Below, piece by piece: positions 20,217-30,100 of a DNA stretch of 64,000 bases. Source of the DNA: Photobacterium profundum SS9 (GTDB lineage: Bacteria > Pseudomonadota > Gammaproteobacteria > Enterobacterales > Vibrionaceae); the NCBI RefSeq assembly GCF_000196255.1, contig NC_006370.1, forward strand, positions 62,001-126,000. The letters are read 5' to 3'. Both the position numbers and the translations under genes were made by a program. Below the pieces are notes generated by a model. The model searched no databases. It was not told the origin of the DNA and saw nothing but the letters and a program-made list of their open reading frames with translations. Position 1 is the stretch's first letter. Each line of letters begins with the position of its first letter.

Positions 20217-20352
20217 GGCAATAACTCAGACAAAGTAGATAGCCTCAATTAGATCATATATTTAACTAGAATAATGGTATGGACCCTCTCCCCCCAATCG
20301 GCTTCAAATGAGCCATATTGAAGTTGATGTTCAATAGCGAAGAGAGGGTCAC

Positions 20353-21369
20353 ATGAATAGTTTAACGATTGGTTTAGATACTGCAAAGTCTGTCTTTCAT
20401 GCCGTTGAAAAAAACAGTAGAGGGCGTGTACTGAGCAAAGCCAAACTAACACGAGCTAAGTTATTTACTTATTTTGCGAATAAACCACCCTGTACAGTTG
20501 CTTTAGAAGCTTGCGGAGCCAGCCATTATTGGTGTCGAGTAATCTCAGCCTATGGTCATAAGGCTGTCATGATTGCTCCCCAGTATGTTGCAAGTCATCG
20601 TAAAGGCAATAAAAATGATTTTAACGACGCGAATGCTATTGCGGATGTTGCCCAACGGGATGATATAAGGACAGTTCCGTACAAAAGTATTGAACAGCAA
20701 GATATTCAATTACTGCATAGAGTAAGGGAACGGCTTGTAAGGCAGAGAACAGCTTTAGGTAATCAGACTCGAGGATTATTATCAGAATATGGCATTGTTC
20801 TTCGCCAAGGGTTAGCCCATCTTCGCAAAGAATTACCGTTTATTCTGGAAGAGAGTAATAATGAGCTTACTGAGTTAGCCTGCCGCCAGTTCTTTTTATT
20901 ACATGAAGAGCTCCTTGTTTTAGATGAGAAGGTAAAGCAAGCCGATAATGAAATACAGCGAGTTGCACTTTCACACCCTATATCACAGCGGTTAATGACA
21001 ATGTCAGGTGTTGGACCGATTATCTCTACAATACTTTTGGTTGCGCTAGGTAAAGGTGAGCACTTCCGAAATGGTCGCCACTTTTCCGCTTGGTGTGGTT
21101 TAGTTCCTAAGCAACATTCTACCGGAGATAAGGCGCGTTTATTAGGGATAAGTAAGCGAGGTAATACTTACATTCGAACTCAATTGATCAATGGCGCTAG
21201 AAGTGCATTGAGAAATGCGAGTAATAAAAATGATCAAGTTAGCCGTTGGGCAGCGAGCCTGGCAGAGCGAATAGGTTTTAACAAAGCCTGTGTTGCTTTG
21301 GCGAATAAAATGGCAAGATTCGCTTGGGCGATGGTACATAATGGACAAAATTATCAGCTAAAACCTTAA
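20353..21369 (+). CDS. IS110-family transposase (DEDD recombinase), copy 1
   Basis: 338 residues. The N-terminal RuvC-like DEDD domain shows Asp in IGLDTAKSVFHAV, Glu in VALEACGASHYW, and the paired Asp in KNDFNDANAIADVAQRDD. The C-terminal Transposase_20 domain has MSGVGPIISTILLVALGKG with the family Ser, then FSAWCGLVPKQHSTG and GISKRGNTYIRTQLINGARS. IS110 enzymes move circular double-stranded intermediates and use an element-encoded bridge/seek RNA to choose the target. It differs from copy 2 at three residues that I can see (Ala/Gly in NDA/GNAIA, Leu/Val in RQGL/VAH, Asn/Asp near the C-terminus). Confidence 0.93.
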   Translation: MNSLTIGLDTAKSVFHAVEKNSRGRVLSKAKLTRAKLFTYFANKPPCTVALEACGASHYWCRVISAYGHKAVMIAPQYVASHRKGNKNDFNDANAIADVAQRDDIRTVPYKSIEQQDIQLLHRVRERLVRQRTALGNQTRGLLSEYGIVLRQGLAHLRKELPFILEESNNELTELACRQFFLLHEELLVLDEKVKQADNEIQRVALSHPISQRLMTMSGVGPIISTILLVALGKGEHFRNGRHFSAWCGLVPKQHSTGDKARLLGISKRGNTYIRTQLINGARSALRNASNKNDQVSRWAASLAERIGFNKACVALANKMARFAWAMVHNGQNYQLKP

Positions 21370-21625
21370 CCCACATAATGTAAGTTAAGGCTAAATACAT
21401 CCACTCACTGAATTGCACAAGACATGATATTGATGATTAAAGGCTCATAACCACCTTATAAAACTCAGGTAATACCAAAGGCTGTAAGGCCGTTAGAATG
21501 ATATGAAGATAAGGTGCGAAATCCATCAGGGCTAGAGAATTCACATTCTCAACTAAGCCGAATATATGGCAGCAAACGAGTTTCATTAATCTTCATCATT
21601 ATGCCTTGCAATGCGAGAGGGTCCA
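21370..21625 (+). ncRNA. Candidate bridge/seek RNA region of IS110-type copy 1
   Basis: 256 bases of 3' non-coding sequence inside the element, the place where IS1111-subgroup elements encode their guide RNA. Two words relate to the flanking DNA: ATATATGG at 21562-21569 is repeated exactly at the right junction (21625-21632), and TAATACC at 21470-21476 is complementary to GGTATTA in the right flank (21631-21637). Several self-complementary stretches are present. The RNA itself and its exact ends are inferred. Confidence 0.4.
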
Positions 21626-21653
21626 TATATGGTATTAATACCATTCTAGCTAA

Positions 21654-22217
21654 TTAACTGGTCAGGCTAATCCAGCTTCTTGCGCACATCCTCGTTACTC
21701 TTTTCGTGTCACTGAGAAAGCTATTCCAAGCACTGCACACCTTATCAAGAATCTCATCATAATCTTTAAAAGCTTGGTTCGCTAAATGGTGTTGCCTCAT
21801 CCAGCTCCAAACTTGTTCTATTGAATTGAGCTCTGGTGAATAGGGAGGAAGCTTTATGATACTGATATTATGAAAACTATGTGCCGTATCTTCGGTATGC
21901 CATCCTGCACCATCCATTATCACAACGGCATGCCTGCCTTTTTCTGTCGCACTTGATACTTGCTGAAGATGCAGTTTCATCGCATCTTTATTGCTCCAAG
22001 GAACAACGATGGCTTCTCCAATGCCTCGGCTAGGACAAACAGAACCAAAGAGATACGCATATTCAAACTGCTGCTGTTTGATGACGCGCGGACGCGTTCC
22101 TGTCTTTGCCCAAACCCTTGTTGTGGTGTTCTGTTGGCCGAATCGTGCTTCATCTTGAAACCAAACATCAACACTCTCAAGCCCTATGTGACCTGGGATC
22201 TTGAGGATAGTTTTCAT
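21654..22217 (-). CDS. IS630-family transposase, catalytic part (ORF B), copy 2
   Basis: Same 187-residue product as in copy 1, with the same DDE residues (FQDEARF, VIMDGAGWH, PELNSIEQVW). The A7 run separating it from ORF A is at 22224-22230. No change inactivates it relative to copy 1. Confidence 0.85.
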   Translation of the reverse strand: MKTILKIPGHIGLESVDVWFQDEARFGQQNTTTRVWAKTGTRPRVIKQQQFEYAYLFGSVCPSRGIGEAIVVPWSNKDAMKLHLQQVSSATEKGRHAVVIMDGAGWHTEDTAHSFHNISIIKLPPYSPELNSIEQVWSWMRQHHLANQAFKDYDEILDKVCSAWNSFLSDTKRVTRMCARSWISLTS

Positions 22218-22218
22218 T

Positions 22219-22689
22219 TTAAATTTTTTTAAAATCGTCTTGGATTTTATCGCACTGCTTAGGGTGCTTTGAGCGGGAGGTTATCCATGAAAAACCCATT
22301 TTTTTGAGCAATATATAAATGTAGTCTGGGTGGTATGCTTTGCCAAATGTCTGCGTGATGTAGTTATGAATATCATGACCTGTGAGTCTGCCACCATCAG
22401 GTTTAGCCGCGTTTTCTTCAATGTACTTGGCGAGCAGTTGCCTTTCTTGATGAGAGAGAAAAGAAGGGCGTCCGGTACGAGGTTTTTCCTTTAGTCCGTC
22501 GAGTCCCTCTTCAAGAAAAACCTGAATCCATTTGTTTACACTGGTACGGCTTACCTTTAGGTACTTAGCAATTTGAGTGCGTGAATGGCCATCTTGGAAG
22601 TGAGCCAGTGCTAAAAAGCGCATTTTCATCTGGATAGATGTTTGTTTGCTGGCAAGGGATTTAAAGTCGATATTATTAAGGCTATCCAT
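22219..22689 (-). CDS. IS630-family transposase, DNA-binding part (ORF A), copy 2
   Basis: 156-residue helix-turn-helix part identical in sequence to the copy 1 product. It ends at the same A7 slippery run, so both copies share the two-frame organisation. This argues that the frameshift is a property of the element rather than a random lesion in one copy. Confidence 0.85.
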   Translation of the reverse strand: MDSLNNIDFKSLASKQTSIQMKMRFLALAHFQDGHSRTQIAKYLKVSRTSVNKWIQVFLEEGLDGLKEKPRTGRPSFLSHQERQLLAKYIEENAAKPDGGRLTGHDIHNYITQTFGKAYHPDYIYILLKKMGFSWITSRSKHPKQCDKIQDDFKKI

Positions 22690-22825
22690 GGCAATAACTC
22701 AGACAAAGTAGATAGCCTCAATTAGATCATATATTTAACTAGAATAATGGTATGGACCCTCTCCCCCCAATCGGCTTCAAATGAGCCATATTGAAGTTGA
22801 TGTTCAATAGCGAAGAGAGGGTCAC

Positions 22826-23842
22826 ATGAATAGTTTAACGATTGGTTTAGATACTGCAAAGTCTGTCTTTCATGCCGTTGAAAAAAACAGTAGAGGGCGT
22901 GTACTGAGCAAAGCCAAACTAACACGAGCTAAGTTATTTACTTATTTTGCGAATAAACCACCCTGTACAGTTGCTTTAGAAGCTTGCGGAGCCAGCCATT
23001 ATTGGTGTCGAGTAATCTCAGCCTATGGTCATAAGGCTGTCATGATTGCTCCCCAGTATGTTGCAAGTCATCGTAAAGGCAATAAAAATGATTTTAACGA
23101 CGGGAATGCTATTGCGGATGTTGCCCAACGGGATGATATAAGGACAGTTCCGTACAAAAGTATTGAACAGCAAGATATTCAATTACTGCATAGAGTAAGG
23201 GAACGGCTTGTAAGGCAGAGAACAGCTTTAGGTAATCAGACTCGAGGATTATTATCAGAATATGGCATTGTTCTTCGCCAAGGGGTAGCCCATCTTCGCA
23301 AAGAATTACCGTTTATTCTGGAAGAGAGTAATAATGAGCTTACTGAGTTAGCCTGCCGCCAGTTCTTTTTATTACATGAAGAGCTCCTTGTTTTAGATGA
23401 GAAGGTAAAGCAAGCCGATAATGAAATACAGCGAGTTGCACTTTCACACCCTATATCACAGCGGTTAATGACAATGTCAGGTGTTGGACCGATTATCTCT
23501 ACAATACTTTTGGTTGCGCTAGGTAAAGGTGAGCACTTCCGAAATGGTCGCCACTTTTCCGCTTGGTGTGGTTTAGTTCCTAAGCAACATTCTACCGGAG
23601 ATAAGGCGCGTTTATTAGGGATAAGTAAGCGAGGTAATACTTACATTCGAACTCAATTGATCAATGGCGCTAGAAGTGCATTGAGAAATGCGAGTAATAA
23701 AAATGATCAAGTTAGCCGTTGGGCAGCGAGCCTGGCAGAGCGAATAGGTTTTAACAAAGCCTGTGTTGCTTTGGCGAATAAAATGGCAAGATTCGCTTGG
23801 GCGATGGTACATAATGGACAAGATTATCAGCTAAAACCTTAA
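22826..23842 (+). CDS. IS110-family transposase (DEDD recombinase), copy 2
   Basis: 338 residues, intact and with all DEDD residues present. Three amino-acid differences from copy 1 show that the two copies are separate sequences and not a simple assembly duplication. Its downstream non-coding part (23843-24098) repeats the candidate guide-RNA region. Confidence 0.93.
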   Translation: MNSLTIGLDTAKSVFHAVEKNSRGRVLSKAKLTRAKLFTYFANKPPCTVALEACGASHYWCRVISAYGHKAVMIAPQYVASHRKGNKNDFNDGNAIADVAQRDDIRTVPYKSIEQQDIQLLHRVRERLVRQRTALGNQTRGLLSEYGIVLRQGVAHLRKELPFILEESNNELTELACRQFFLLHEELLVLDEKVKQADNEIQRVALSHPISQRLMTMSGVGPIISTILLVALGKGEHFRNGRHFSAWCGLVPKQHSTGDKARLLGISKRGNTYIRTQLINGARSALRNASNKNDQVSRWAASLAERIGFNKACVALANKMARFAWAMVHNGQDYQLKP

Positions 23843-24098
23843 CCCACATAATGTAAGTTAAGGCTAAATACATCCACTCACTGAATTGCACAAGACATGA
23901 TATTGATGATTAAAGGCTCATAACCACCTTATAAAACTCAGGTAATACCAAAGGCTGTAAGGCCGTTAGAATGATATGAAGATAAGGTGCGAAATCCATC
24001 AGGGCTAGAGAATTCACATTCTCAACTAAGCCGAATATATGGCAGCAAACGAGTTTCATTAATCTTCATCATTATGCCTTGCAATGCGAGAGGGTCCA
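23843..24098 (+). ncRNA. Candidate bridge/seek RNA region of IS110-type copy 2
   Basis: Same 3' non-coding sequence as in copy 1. It again contains TAATACC (23943-23949) and ATATATGG (24035-24042), matching the flank at the right junction (24098-24110). Inferred by family analogy. Confidence 0.35.
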
Positions 24099-24128
24099 TA
24101 TATGGTATTAAATCTCTTCACGGTGGTT

Positions 24129-24998
24129 CTAAAAAAGCTGTAACAGAGCGTGTAGTAAAGGCTCTTTTTCTCGTGACTGTTTACAGCACAAGCCTAGGCT
24201 TAAAGGCTCAATTGATTCATTTGTTAGCCTCTGTACCTTATTGCTCATTGGACTATTATTGATGACGACATCTGGTGCAATACCTATTCCACATCCAAGT
24301 GCGACCATGCTGACAATTGCTTCATGCCCTGATATTTGCGCATAGATAGATGGTTGTATTTTTTTTGTTTTAAACCATTTATCTGCACGAGATCTAGCGG
24401 GCCCTGATTTCGGTAAGATAAAAGGGAGTGATTGCCAATCAGGATTACCTGTTAGGTGCTTTTGAATGGCAGGTGGCGCTATAAGTGGGCTTATTACTGA
24501 CATCTGGATTTGATCAAGCTCTATATAGGTTAGCTTTGATGGCATAATCTCTGGTTTTGCTGCAATGGCAATATCAACTTCACCCGAGATTACTTTATCT
24601 ATCGCTTCAGCTGGATCACCAGTGCGTAATTGAATTTCTATTTGTGGGTAGGTAAGACGAAATTCATTGAGAATACTCGGTAAATGGCTATAGCTTGCTG
24701 TGACAGAGCAAAACATTTTTAACGTACCTTGAAGTGAATGGGTTTCGTCTTTTAGTTCTACTTTTAATTCTATCCAGCTCGTCACGATTGAAGATGCTAC
24801 AGGTAATAGTTTTCTTCCTGCAGATGTTAATTCTACACTTCGGTTATCGCGTACAAATAAAGTTTGGTTAATGTCACCTTCTAGTCGTTGAATGATTCGG
24901 CTTAGCGCTGAAGGGCTTATATGCATCTTCTGTGCGGTTTTACTAAAGCTTTTTGAATCACACAAATGAAGGAATAACTGTAAGTTTTTTATGTTCAT
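24129..24998 (-). CDS. ilvY: LysR-type activator IlvY of ilvC
   Basis: 289 residues beginning MNIKNLQLFLHLCDSKSFSK with the LysR winged-helix domain (HISPSALSRIIQRLEGDINQ) and a LysR substrate domain after residue 90. IlvY activates ilvC when the KARI substrates acetolactate or acetohydroxybutyrate are bound. It is divergently transcribed from ilvC with 132 bases between, the conserved enterobacterial/Vibrio arrangement. The stop codon is only 17 bp from the IS110-type copy 2 unit. The protein is slightly shorter than E. coli IlvY (about 297), so the insertion may have altered the last residues. Confidence 0.92.
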   Translation of the reverse strand: MNIKNLQLFLHLCDSKSFSKTAQKMHISPSALSRIIQRLEGDINQTLFVRDNRSVELTSAGRKLLPVASSIVTSWIELKVELKDETHSLQGTLKMFCSVTASYSHLPSILNEFRLTYPQIEIQLRTGDPAEAIDKVISGEVDIAIAAKPEIMPSKLTYIELDQIQMSVISPLIAPPAIQKHLTGNPDWQSLPFILPKSGPARSRADKWFKTKKIQPSIYAQISGHEAIVSMVALGCGIGIAPDVVINNSPMSNKVQRLTNESIEPLSLGLCCKQSREKEPLLHALLQLF

Positions 24999-25006
24999 TA
25001 GTCTCG

Positions 25007-25021
25007 TTGCATTTTTTGCAA
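25007..25021. promoter_or_regulatory. Putative IlvY operator, first site
   Basis: TTGCA and TGCAA (25007-25011 and 25017-25021) are inverted around a T5 centre, a LysR-type T-N11-A motif with TTGC/GCAA half-sites. It lies 8 bases upstream of the ilvY start, where IlvY would bind for autoregulation. Confidence 0.6.
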
Positions 25022-25044
25022 TTACTTATTGTGAATATATCACT

Positions 25045-25077
25045 TTGCGCAACAAAACACCTGATCTACTATCAGGT
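25045..25077 (+). promoter_or_regulatory. Putative second IlvY site (25045-25052) and leader hairpin of ilvC
   Basis: TTGCGCAA at 25045-25052 repeats the TTGC/GCAA half-sites of the first operator. It is followed by ACCTGAT and ATCAGGT (25059-25065 and 25071-25077), a 7-bp hairpin in the stretch between operator and ilvC. Whether the hairpin is transcribed is not evident from the sequence. Confidence 0.45.
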
Positions 25078-25130
25078 TATTCGACAAGAGAGTGTCGACC
25101 TAAAGAGCGGAATTCACGGAGAGTGTCACC

Positions 25131-26615
25131 ATGGCTAATTATTTCAATACCTTAAACTTACGTCAGCAGTTAGATCAACTAGGTCGTTGTCGTTTTATGG
25201 ATCGTAATGAGTTTGCAACAGAGGCTGACTACCTGAAAGGAAAGAAAGTAGTTATTGTTGGTTGTGGTGCGCAGGGTCTAAATCAGGGACTAAATATGCG
25301 TGATTCTGGTCTTGATGTCTCTTATGCGCTACGTCAAGCGGCGATTGATGAGCAACGTCAGTCCTACAAGAATGCGAAAGAAAATGGCTTTGATGTAGGT
25401 AGTTACGAGCAGTTAATCCCAATTGCAGACTTAGTGGTTAATCTTACTCCTGATAAGCAGCACTCAAATGTGGTTGAAACGGTAATGCCACTTATGAAGG
25501 AAGGGGCAGCACTTGGTTATTCGCATGGTTTCAACATTGTTGAAGAAGGCATGCAGATTCGTAAAGATATTACTGTTGTAATGGTTGCACCTAAGTGTCC
25601 AGGCACTGAAGTTCGTGAAGAATATAAACGTGGCTTTGGTGTTCCAACTCTTATTGCGGTTCACCCTGAGAATGACCCAAAAGGTGATGGTCAAGAAATC
25701 GCTAAAGCTTGGGCTGCTGCAACTGGTGGCCACCGTGCTGGCGTATTAGAATCATCATTTGTTGCCGAAGTTAAATCTGACCTTATGGGTGAGCAAACAA
25801 TTTTGTGTGGCATGCTACAAGCAGGTTCAATCGTTTGTTACGAGAAAATGATCGCTGATGGTATCGATGCAGGTTATGCAGGAAAACTTCTACAGTATGG
25901 TTGGGAAACGATTACTGAAGCACTGAAGTTTGGTGGTATTACACACATGATGGATCGCTTATCAAACCCTGCAAAAGTTAAAGCGTTTGAGCTTTCTGAA
26001 GAACTGAAAGATCTAATGCGTCCACTGTATAACAAACACATGGATAATATCATTACAGGGCACTTCTCTAGCACCATGATGGCTGATTGGGCTAACGATG
26101 ACGTTAACCTACTGGGCTGGCGTGAAGAGACGGGTGAGACTGCATTCGAGAATTATCCTGTAACTGATGTTGAAATCCCAGAGCAAGAGTACTTCGATAA
26201 CGGTATTTTGATGGTTGCTATGGTTCGTGCTGGTGTTGAGCTTGCGTTTGAAGCAATGACTGCATCGGGTATCGTTGAAGAGTCAGCATATTACGAATCA
26301 CTACACGAGCTACCATTGATTGCAAATACAGTGGCACGTAAGCGTCTGTATGAAATGAACGTAGTAATTTCAGATACTGCGGAATATGGTAACTACCTAT
26401 TTGCTAACGTAGCAACTCCACTACTTCGTGAGAAGTTTATGACAGACGTTGATACCGATGTTATTGGCCGTGGCTTGGGCGAAGTGAGCAACCAAGTTAG
26501 CAATGAAACACTAATTGTTGTGAATGAGACACTGCGTAGCCACCCTGTTGAGTTGGTTGGTCAAGAATTACGTGGTTACATGACAGACATGAAGCGTATT
26601 GCTGTTGGTGATTAA
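25131..26615 (+). CDS. ilvC: Ketol-acid reductoisomerase IlvC (class II)
   Basis: 494 residues, the long class II form found in enterobacteria (class I is about 330). It converts acetolactate or acetohydroxybutyrate with NADPH and Mg2+ in valine and isoleucine synthesis. The NADPH loop is [20 protein letters not shown] (about residues 37-56), followed by the conserved [19 protein letters not shown] region and [19 protein letters not shown]. Duplicated knotted C-terminal domains follow, with [12 protein letters not shown] and a second [11 protein letters not shown] segment. The ATG follows a GGAGAG ribosome site. Divergent from ilvY. Confidence 0.97.
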   Translation: MANYFNTLNLRQQLDQLGRCRFMDRNEFATEADYLKGKKVVIVGCGAQGLNQGLNMRDSGLDVSYALRQAAIDEQRQSYKNAKENGFDVGSYEQLIPIADLVVNLTPDKQHSNVVETVMPLMKEGAALGYSHGFNIVEEGMQIRKDITVVMVAPKCPGTEVREEYKRGFGVPTLIAVHPENDPKGDGQEIAKAWAAATGGHRAGVLESSFVAEVKSDLMGEQTILCGMLQAGSIVCYEKMIADGIDAGYAGKLLQYGWETITEALKFGGITHMMDRLSNPAKVKAFELSEELKDLMRPLYNKHMDNIITGHFSSTMMADWANDDVNLLGWREETGETAFENYPVTDVEIPEQEYFDNGILMVAMVRAGVELAFEAMTASGIVEESAYYESLHELPLIANTVARKRLYEMNVVISDTAEYGNYLFANVATPLLREKFMTDVDTDVIGRGLGEVSNQVSNETLIVVNETLRSHPVELVGQELRGYMTDMKRIAVGD

Positions 26616-26641
26616 TCTCCCATAAGTACACAGACAAAAAT

Positions 26642-26672
26642 AAGCCCAGCATATAATCGTGTTGGGCTTTTT
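26642..26672 (+). terminator. ilvC terminator
   Basis: AAGCCCA (26642-26648) pairs with TGGGCTT (26663-26669), followed by T residues; it lies 26 bases after the ilvC stop. Confidence 0.8.
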
Positions 26673-26716
26673 ATTTGTTCATTATTGACCATCAACCATT
26701 CTATAAATCGCGATTA

Positions 26717-26983
26717 TTAATCTTCGCTTTTAGGTTCGGTTGTAAGTTTTTTTTCAAGTTCTGCCATTTTCTTTTCTAACTCAGTGAGTTTTTGGCGAGT
26801 ACGCAATAGAACCTGTGTCTGCACATCAAACTCTTCACGATTAACCATATCTAGCTTACTAAGTTGCGCTTGAATTACTTGGCGAACTTTCTGTTCTATA
26901 TCAATGCCTAATTCTTTTACTGGTTGAGGCATTGATTCTTGGATCTGCTTAGCAACTTGCTCAAGCTTCTTTGGATCAAACAT
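26717..26983 (-). CDS. ubiK: Ubiquinone biosynthesis accessory factor UbiK
   Basis: 88 residues starting [20 protein letters not shown], the BMFP (brucella membrane fusogenic protein) domain. A helical N-terminal part is followed by the coiled coil [18 protein letters not shown] near the C-terminus. In E. coli (YqiC) it binds UbiJ in the soluble Ubi complex and is needed for efficient aerobic ubiquinone synthesis. UbiJ is encoded elsewhere in this window (58959). It is a stand-alone gene here. Confidence 0.9.
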   Translation of the reverse strand: MFDPKKLEQVAKQIQESMPQPVKELGIDIEQKVRQVIQAQLSKLDMVNREEFDVQTQVLLRTRQKLTELEKKMAELEKKLTTEPKSED

Positions 26984-27115
26984 AGCTTTAGTAACTCCGT
27001 AGCGGGTTAAAGTTTGTTGTGGTTATTTTATTCAATCACAGCACAATTGTCGTCGTTGAATCGTGAAAATAAAAGAGGCCGCACAATGGCGGCCTCTAAA
27101 TCGATATAAACTTAG

Positions 27116-30100
27116 TTAGCAATCACGAGCTTTCAAAGCGTTTCTCGCTTCGTCAGCCCGCTTTAACTTTTCCAAATCCTTATCCTCCATAAAGATAGGT
27201 AAAGGCTTGTGAACACTTGCTAAGTAAGTATAAATCACAGGTAGTACGAACAAGGTAAAGATTGTACCGATTGCTAGACCTGAAACAATTACGATACCAA
27301 TACTAAAGCGTTGTGCAGCACCTGCACCCGAAGCATAAAGCAGTGGGATAAGACCTGCGATCATCGCAGCGGTAGTCATTAGGATTGGGCGAAGACGAAC
27401 CTTCGCTGCTTCCGTAACCGCTTCCATGCGATTTTTCTGATGCAGCAACTGCTCTTCTTTGGCGACTTCACAGATAAGAATACCGTGCTTGGTAATCAAA
27501 CCTATGAGGGTAATTAATCCGACCTGAGAGTAGATGTTCATTGATGCAGCACCCCACGAGAGGGCGATTAATGCGCCACAAATCGCAAGTGGAACAGATA
27601 CTAGAATAACCAGCGGATCACGCAACGATTCAAATTGAATCGCGAGTACTAAGTAGATAATGGCGAGTGCCAGTGCAAACGTCATGTATAAGGCGCTACC
27701 TTCAGTTACGTACTGACGCGCTTCACCCATAAAGTCATACTGATAGCCTGACGGTAATTTATCTACAGCTTCTGTTTGGAACCAGTTAATCGCATCACCC
27801 ATTGCCGTTCCTGGTGCAGGTACAGCACCAATAGTTGCAGAGTTAAGCTGATTGAAGTGAGGCAGTGCACGAGGTTCCGCCACAACATCAATCGTGATTA
27901 AGCTACCAAGAGGAATCGCTTTTCCATCCGCAGTACGGACGTAGTAGCCATTGATTGATTCAGGGTTTAGGCGGTATTTACGTTCAACTTGAGGAATTAC
28001 CTCATAAGAACGACCATTCAGGTCAATACGGTTTACATAACCGTCTGCCATCATAGTACTTAACGTTATACCAATATCTTGCATGGTGACGCCATAAGCA
28101 CCGGCTTTATCTTTATCAATGCTGATTTTCATGGTTGCAGAGTCATAGTTCAAATCCAGATCCGAATACACGAACATTGGATTGTTTTTAACTGCAGTTA
28201 AAATATCAGTGGTTACCTGAAATAAGCTTTCAAACTGGTTTGGTGTTGTGATTACGAACTGAATCGGTAAGCCAGAACCAGCTCCTGGTAGTTCAGGCAT
28301 TTGGAAGGCTGTTACTGCCATTTCAGGAACGTCTTTCACCAAATCAGTAACGCGCTTAACAACTTCTGCTTGGCTCGCTTCTCGTTCACTCCACGGTACC
28401 ATTGATGCAATACCAAAGGCTTGGTTTGAACTTGGTACACCAGAAAATACTTGGGCATAAGCAACTTCAGGCTGATCACTCAGCATTTTGTTAACTTCTT
28501 GCATGGTATTTTCAATGTAATCCAAGTTTGCGTTTGATGGGGCGGTACCCATCATCATCAATACACCTTTATCTTCAGAAGGTGCAAGCTCACTTGGAAT
28601 AAATTTAAATAATAACGGTAGACTTACTAGTACAATCGCTGCAAATACGATAACCACAGGACGCATTGTCATTACACCGCCAAGCATTTTCTCATAGCGG
28701 TTAGTCATACGGTCCAAGAAGCTATGGACAGTTGATTCGAATTTACTTGGCTTTTCATTGGCTTTTAGCATTTTCGAACACATCATTGGCGATAATGTAA
28801 GTGCGATAATACCAGAGACAAATACAGCACCAGCGAGTGTTAAGGCGAACTCTTTAAACAATGAACCAGTGATACCACCCATCATTGCAATCGGAGCATA
28901 TACCGCACCCAGCGTCAGCGTCATGGCGATAACCGGTACTGCGATTTCACGCGTACCAATGATTGCAGCTCGGAACGGTGGCTCACCCAACTTTATGTGG
29001 CGGTCGACGTTTTCTAGAACAACAATCGCATCATCTACGACCAGCCCGATTGCTAATACCATTGCGAGCAGTGTCATTAGGTTCCATGAGAAACCAAACA
29101 TCTGCATTACTAAAGCAACACCAATCAGTGACAGTGGAATCGTGATAATTGGGATCAAAACAGCGCGGAATGAACCCAAGAATAAGGTAATGACCACGAG
29201 TACGATCAATGCCGCTTCAACGATAGTTTTGATGACTTCTTGAATTGATTCATTGATTGCAATGGTGGAGTCATACATCACATTCATTTTGATGTTACTT
29301 GGCATATTGCGTTTTAATTCAGGCAATAATGTCAGTACATCTGCTGCGATATTGATTGGATTAGCACTAGGTGCTGCGTTGATTGCAGCAACAACCGCTT
29401 CTTCACCATTAGCAGAAGCACGATAAATATCGTGGCTCTTTTCTAATGAAACTTTTGCGATATCGCCTAGGCGAATAACTTGACCATTTTTCGTTGAAAC
29501 AACTAATTTAGCCAGTTCATCAGTATTAGATACCTGCGTATCGGCAGTACCGTTATACAGAACGAATTCACCAACGGCTTGACCCGTCGCAGACTGATAG
29601 TTGTTCGCATTTAATACGCTCATTACATCAGTTGCAGTTAGGTTGTAAGCGGCCATTTTAGGTGGATCTAGCCATACACGTAACGCATATTTTAGACCAC
29701 CGTACAGATCTACTTTCGAGACACCATTCACGGTAAATAGTTGTGGAGTCACCACGCGCTCTAAGTAATCGGTAATCTGGCTTGATACTAACTCATCACT
29801 AGTAAAACCGATGTACATAACCGCAGTTGTAGAGCCAGTTGACATGGTTACAGTGGGATCTTCAGACTCTTTTGGTAACTGAGATCGTACCGAGTTGGTT
29901 TTTGCCAGAATATCAGCCAGTGCACCATTTGGATCGGTGTTTAACTTCATCGTGACAGTGATGGTTGAAGAACCTAACACTGAGGATGATGTCATGTAGT
30001 CGATATTATCGGCTTGTGCTATTGCTTGCTCTAAAGGCTGAGTAATAAAGCCCTGAATAAGGTTGGCACTTGCACCGTAGTAACTGGTTGTTACCGTTAC

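Larger units (their letters stand above)
19166..20279 (-). mobile_element. IS630-family insertion sequence, copy 1
   Basis: About 1.1 kb. The left end reads TA-CCATTCTAGCTAATTA. The right end, read inward, is TA-CCATTATTCTAGTTAAAT, giving imperfect terminal inverted repeats. Both ends are bounded by TA, as expected for IS630/Tc1-type elements that insert at TA. It encodes a two-frame transposase on the minus strand. Its right end directly abuts an IS110-type element. An almost identical copy lies 2,473 bp downstream. Confidence 0.85.
20280..21625 (+). mobile_element. IS110-family (IS1111-like) insertion sequence, copy 1
   Basis: About 1.35 kb bounded by inverted 11-mers TGGACCCTCTC (20280-20290) and GAGAGGGTCCA (21615-21625). 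It carries a DEDD transposase gene, a short 5' leader (73 bp) and a longer 3' non-coding part (256 bp). Terminal-region inverted repeats and a long 3' non-coding region are features of the IS1111 subgroup. ATGGTA occurs on both sides (20274-20279 and 21629-21634). The element sits exactly at the right end of the IS630-type element. Boundaries are inferred from the repeats and could be off by a few bases. Confidence 0.8.
21639..22752 (-). mobile_element. IS630-family insertion sequence, copy 2
   Basis: Second copy of the IS630-type element, nearly identical to copy 1 at an offset of 2,473 bp; I see single substitutions at 21714 and 21803. Only one left-end repeat is present here, directly after the 13-bp junction that follows IS110-type copy 1. 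Confidence 0.85.
22753..24098 (+). mobile_element. IS110-family (IS1111-like) insertion sequence, copy 2
   Basis: Second copy, bounded by TGGACCCTCTC at 22753-22763 and GAGAGGGTCCA at 24088-24098. It lies next to IS630-type copy 2 with the same junctions as copy 1. After 24098 the sequence TATATGGTATTAA leads into unique DNA near ilvY. Confidence 0.8.

Noticed and set aside
23987..24262. Plus-strand frame of 91 codons spanning the IS110 right end and the ilvY 3' end
   Set aside because: It crosses the IS boundary and runs antisense to ilvY; no ribosome site or family resemblance.
28758..29243. Plus-strand frame of 161 codons opposite the RND pump gene
   Set aside because: Shadow frame on the antisense strand of a well-supported gene, with low-complexity composition.
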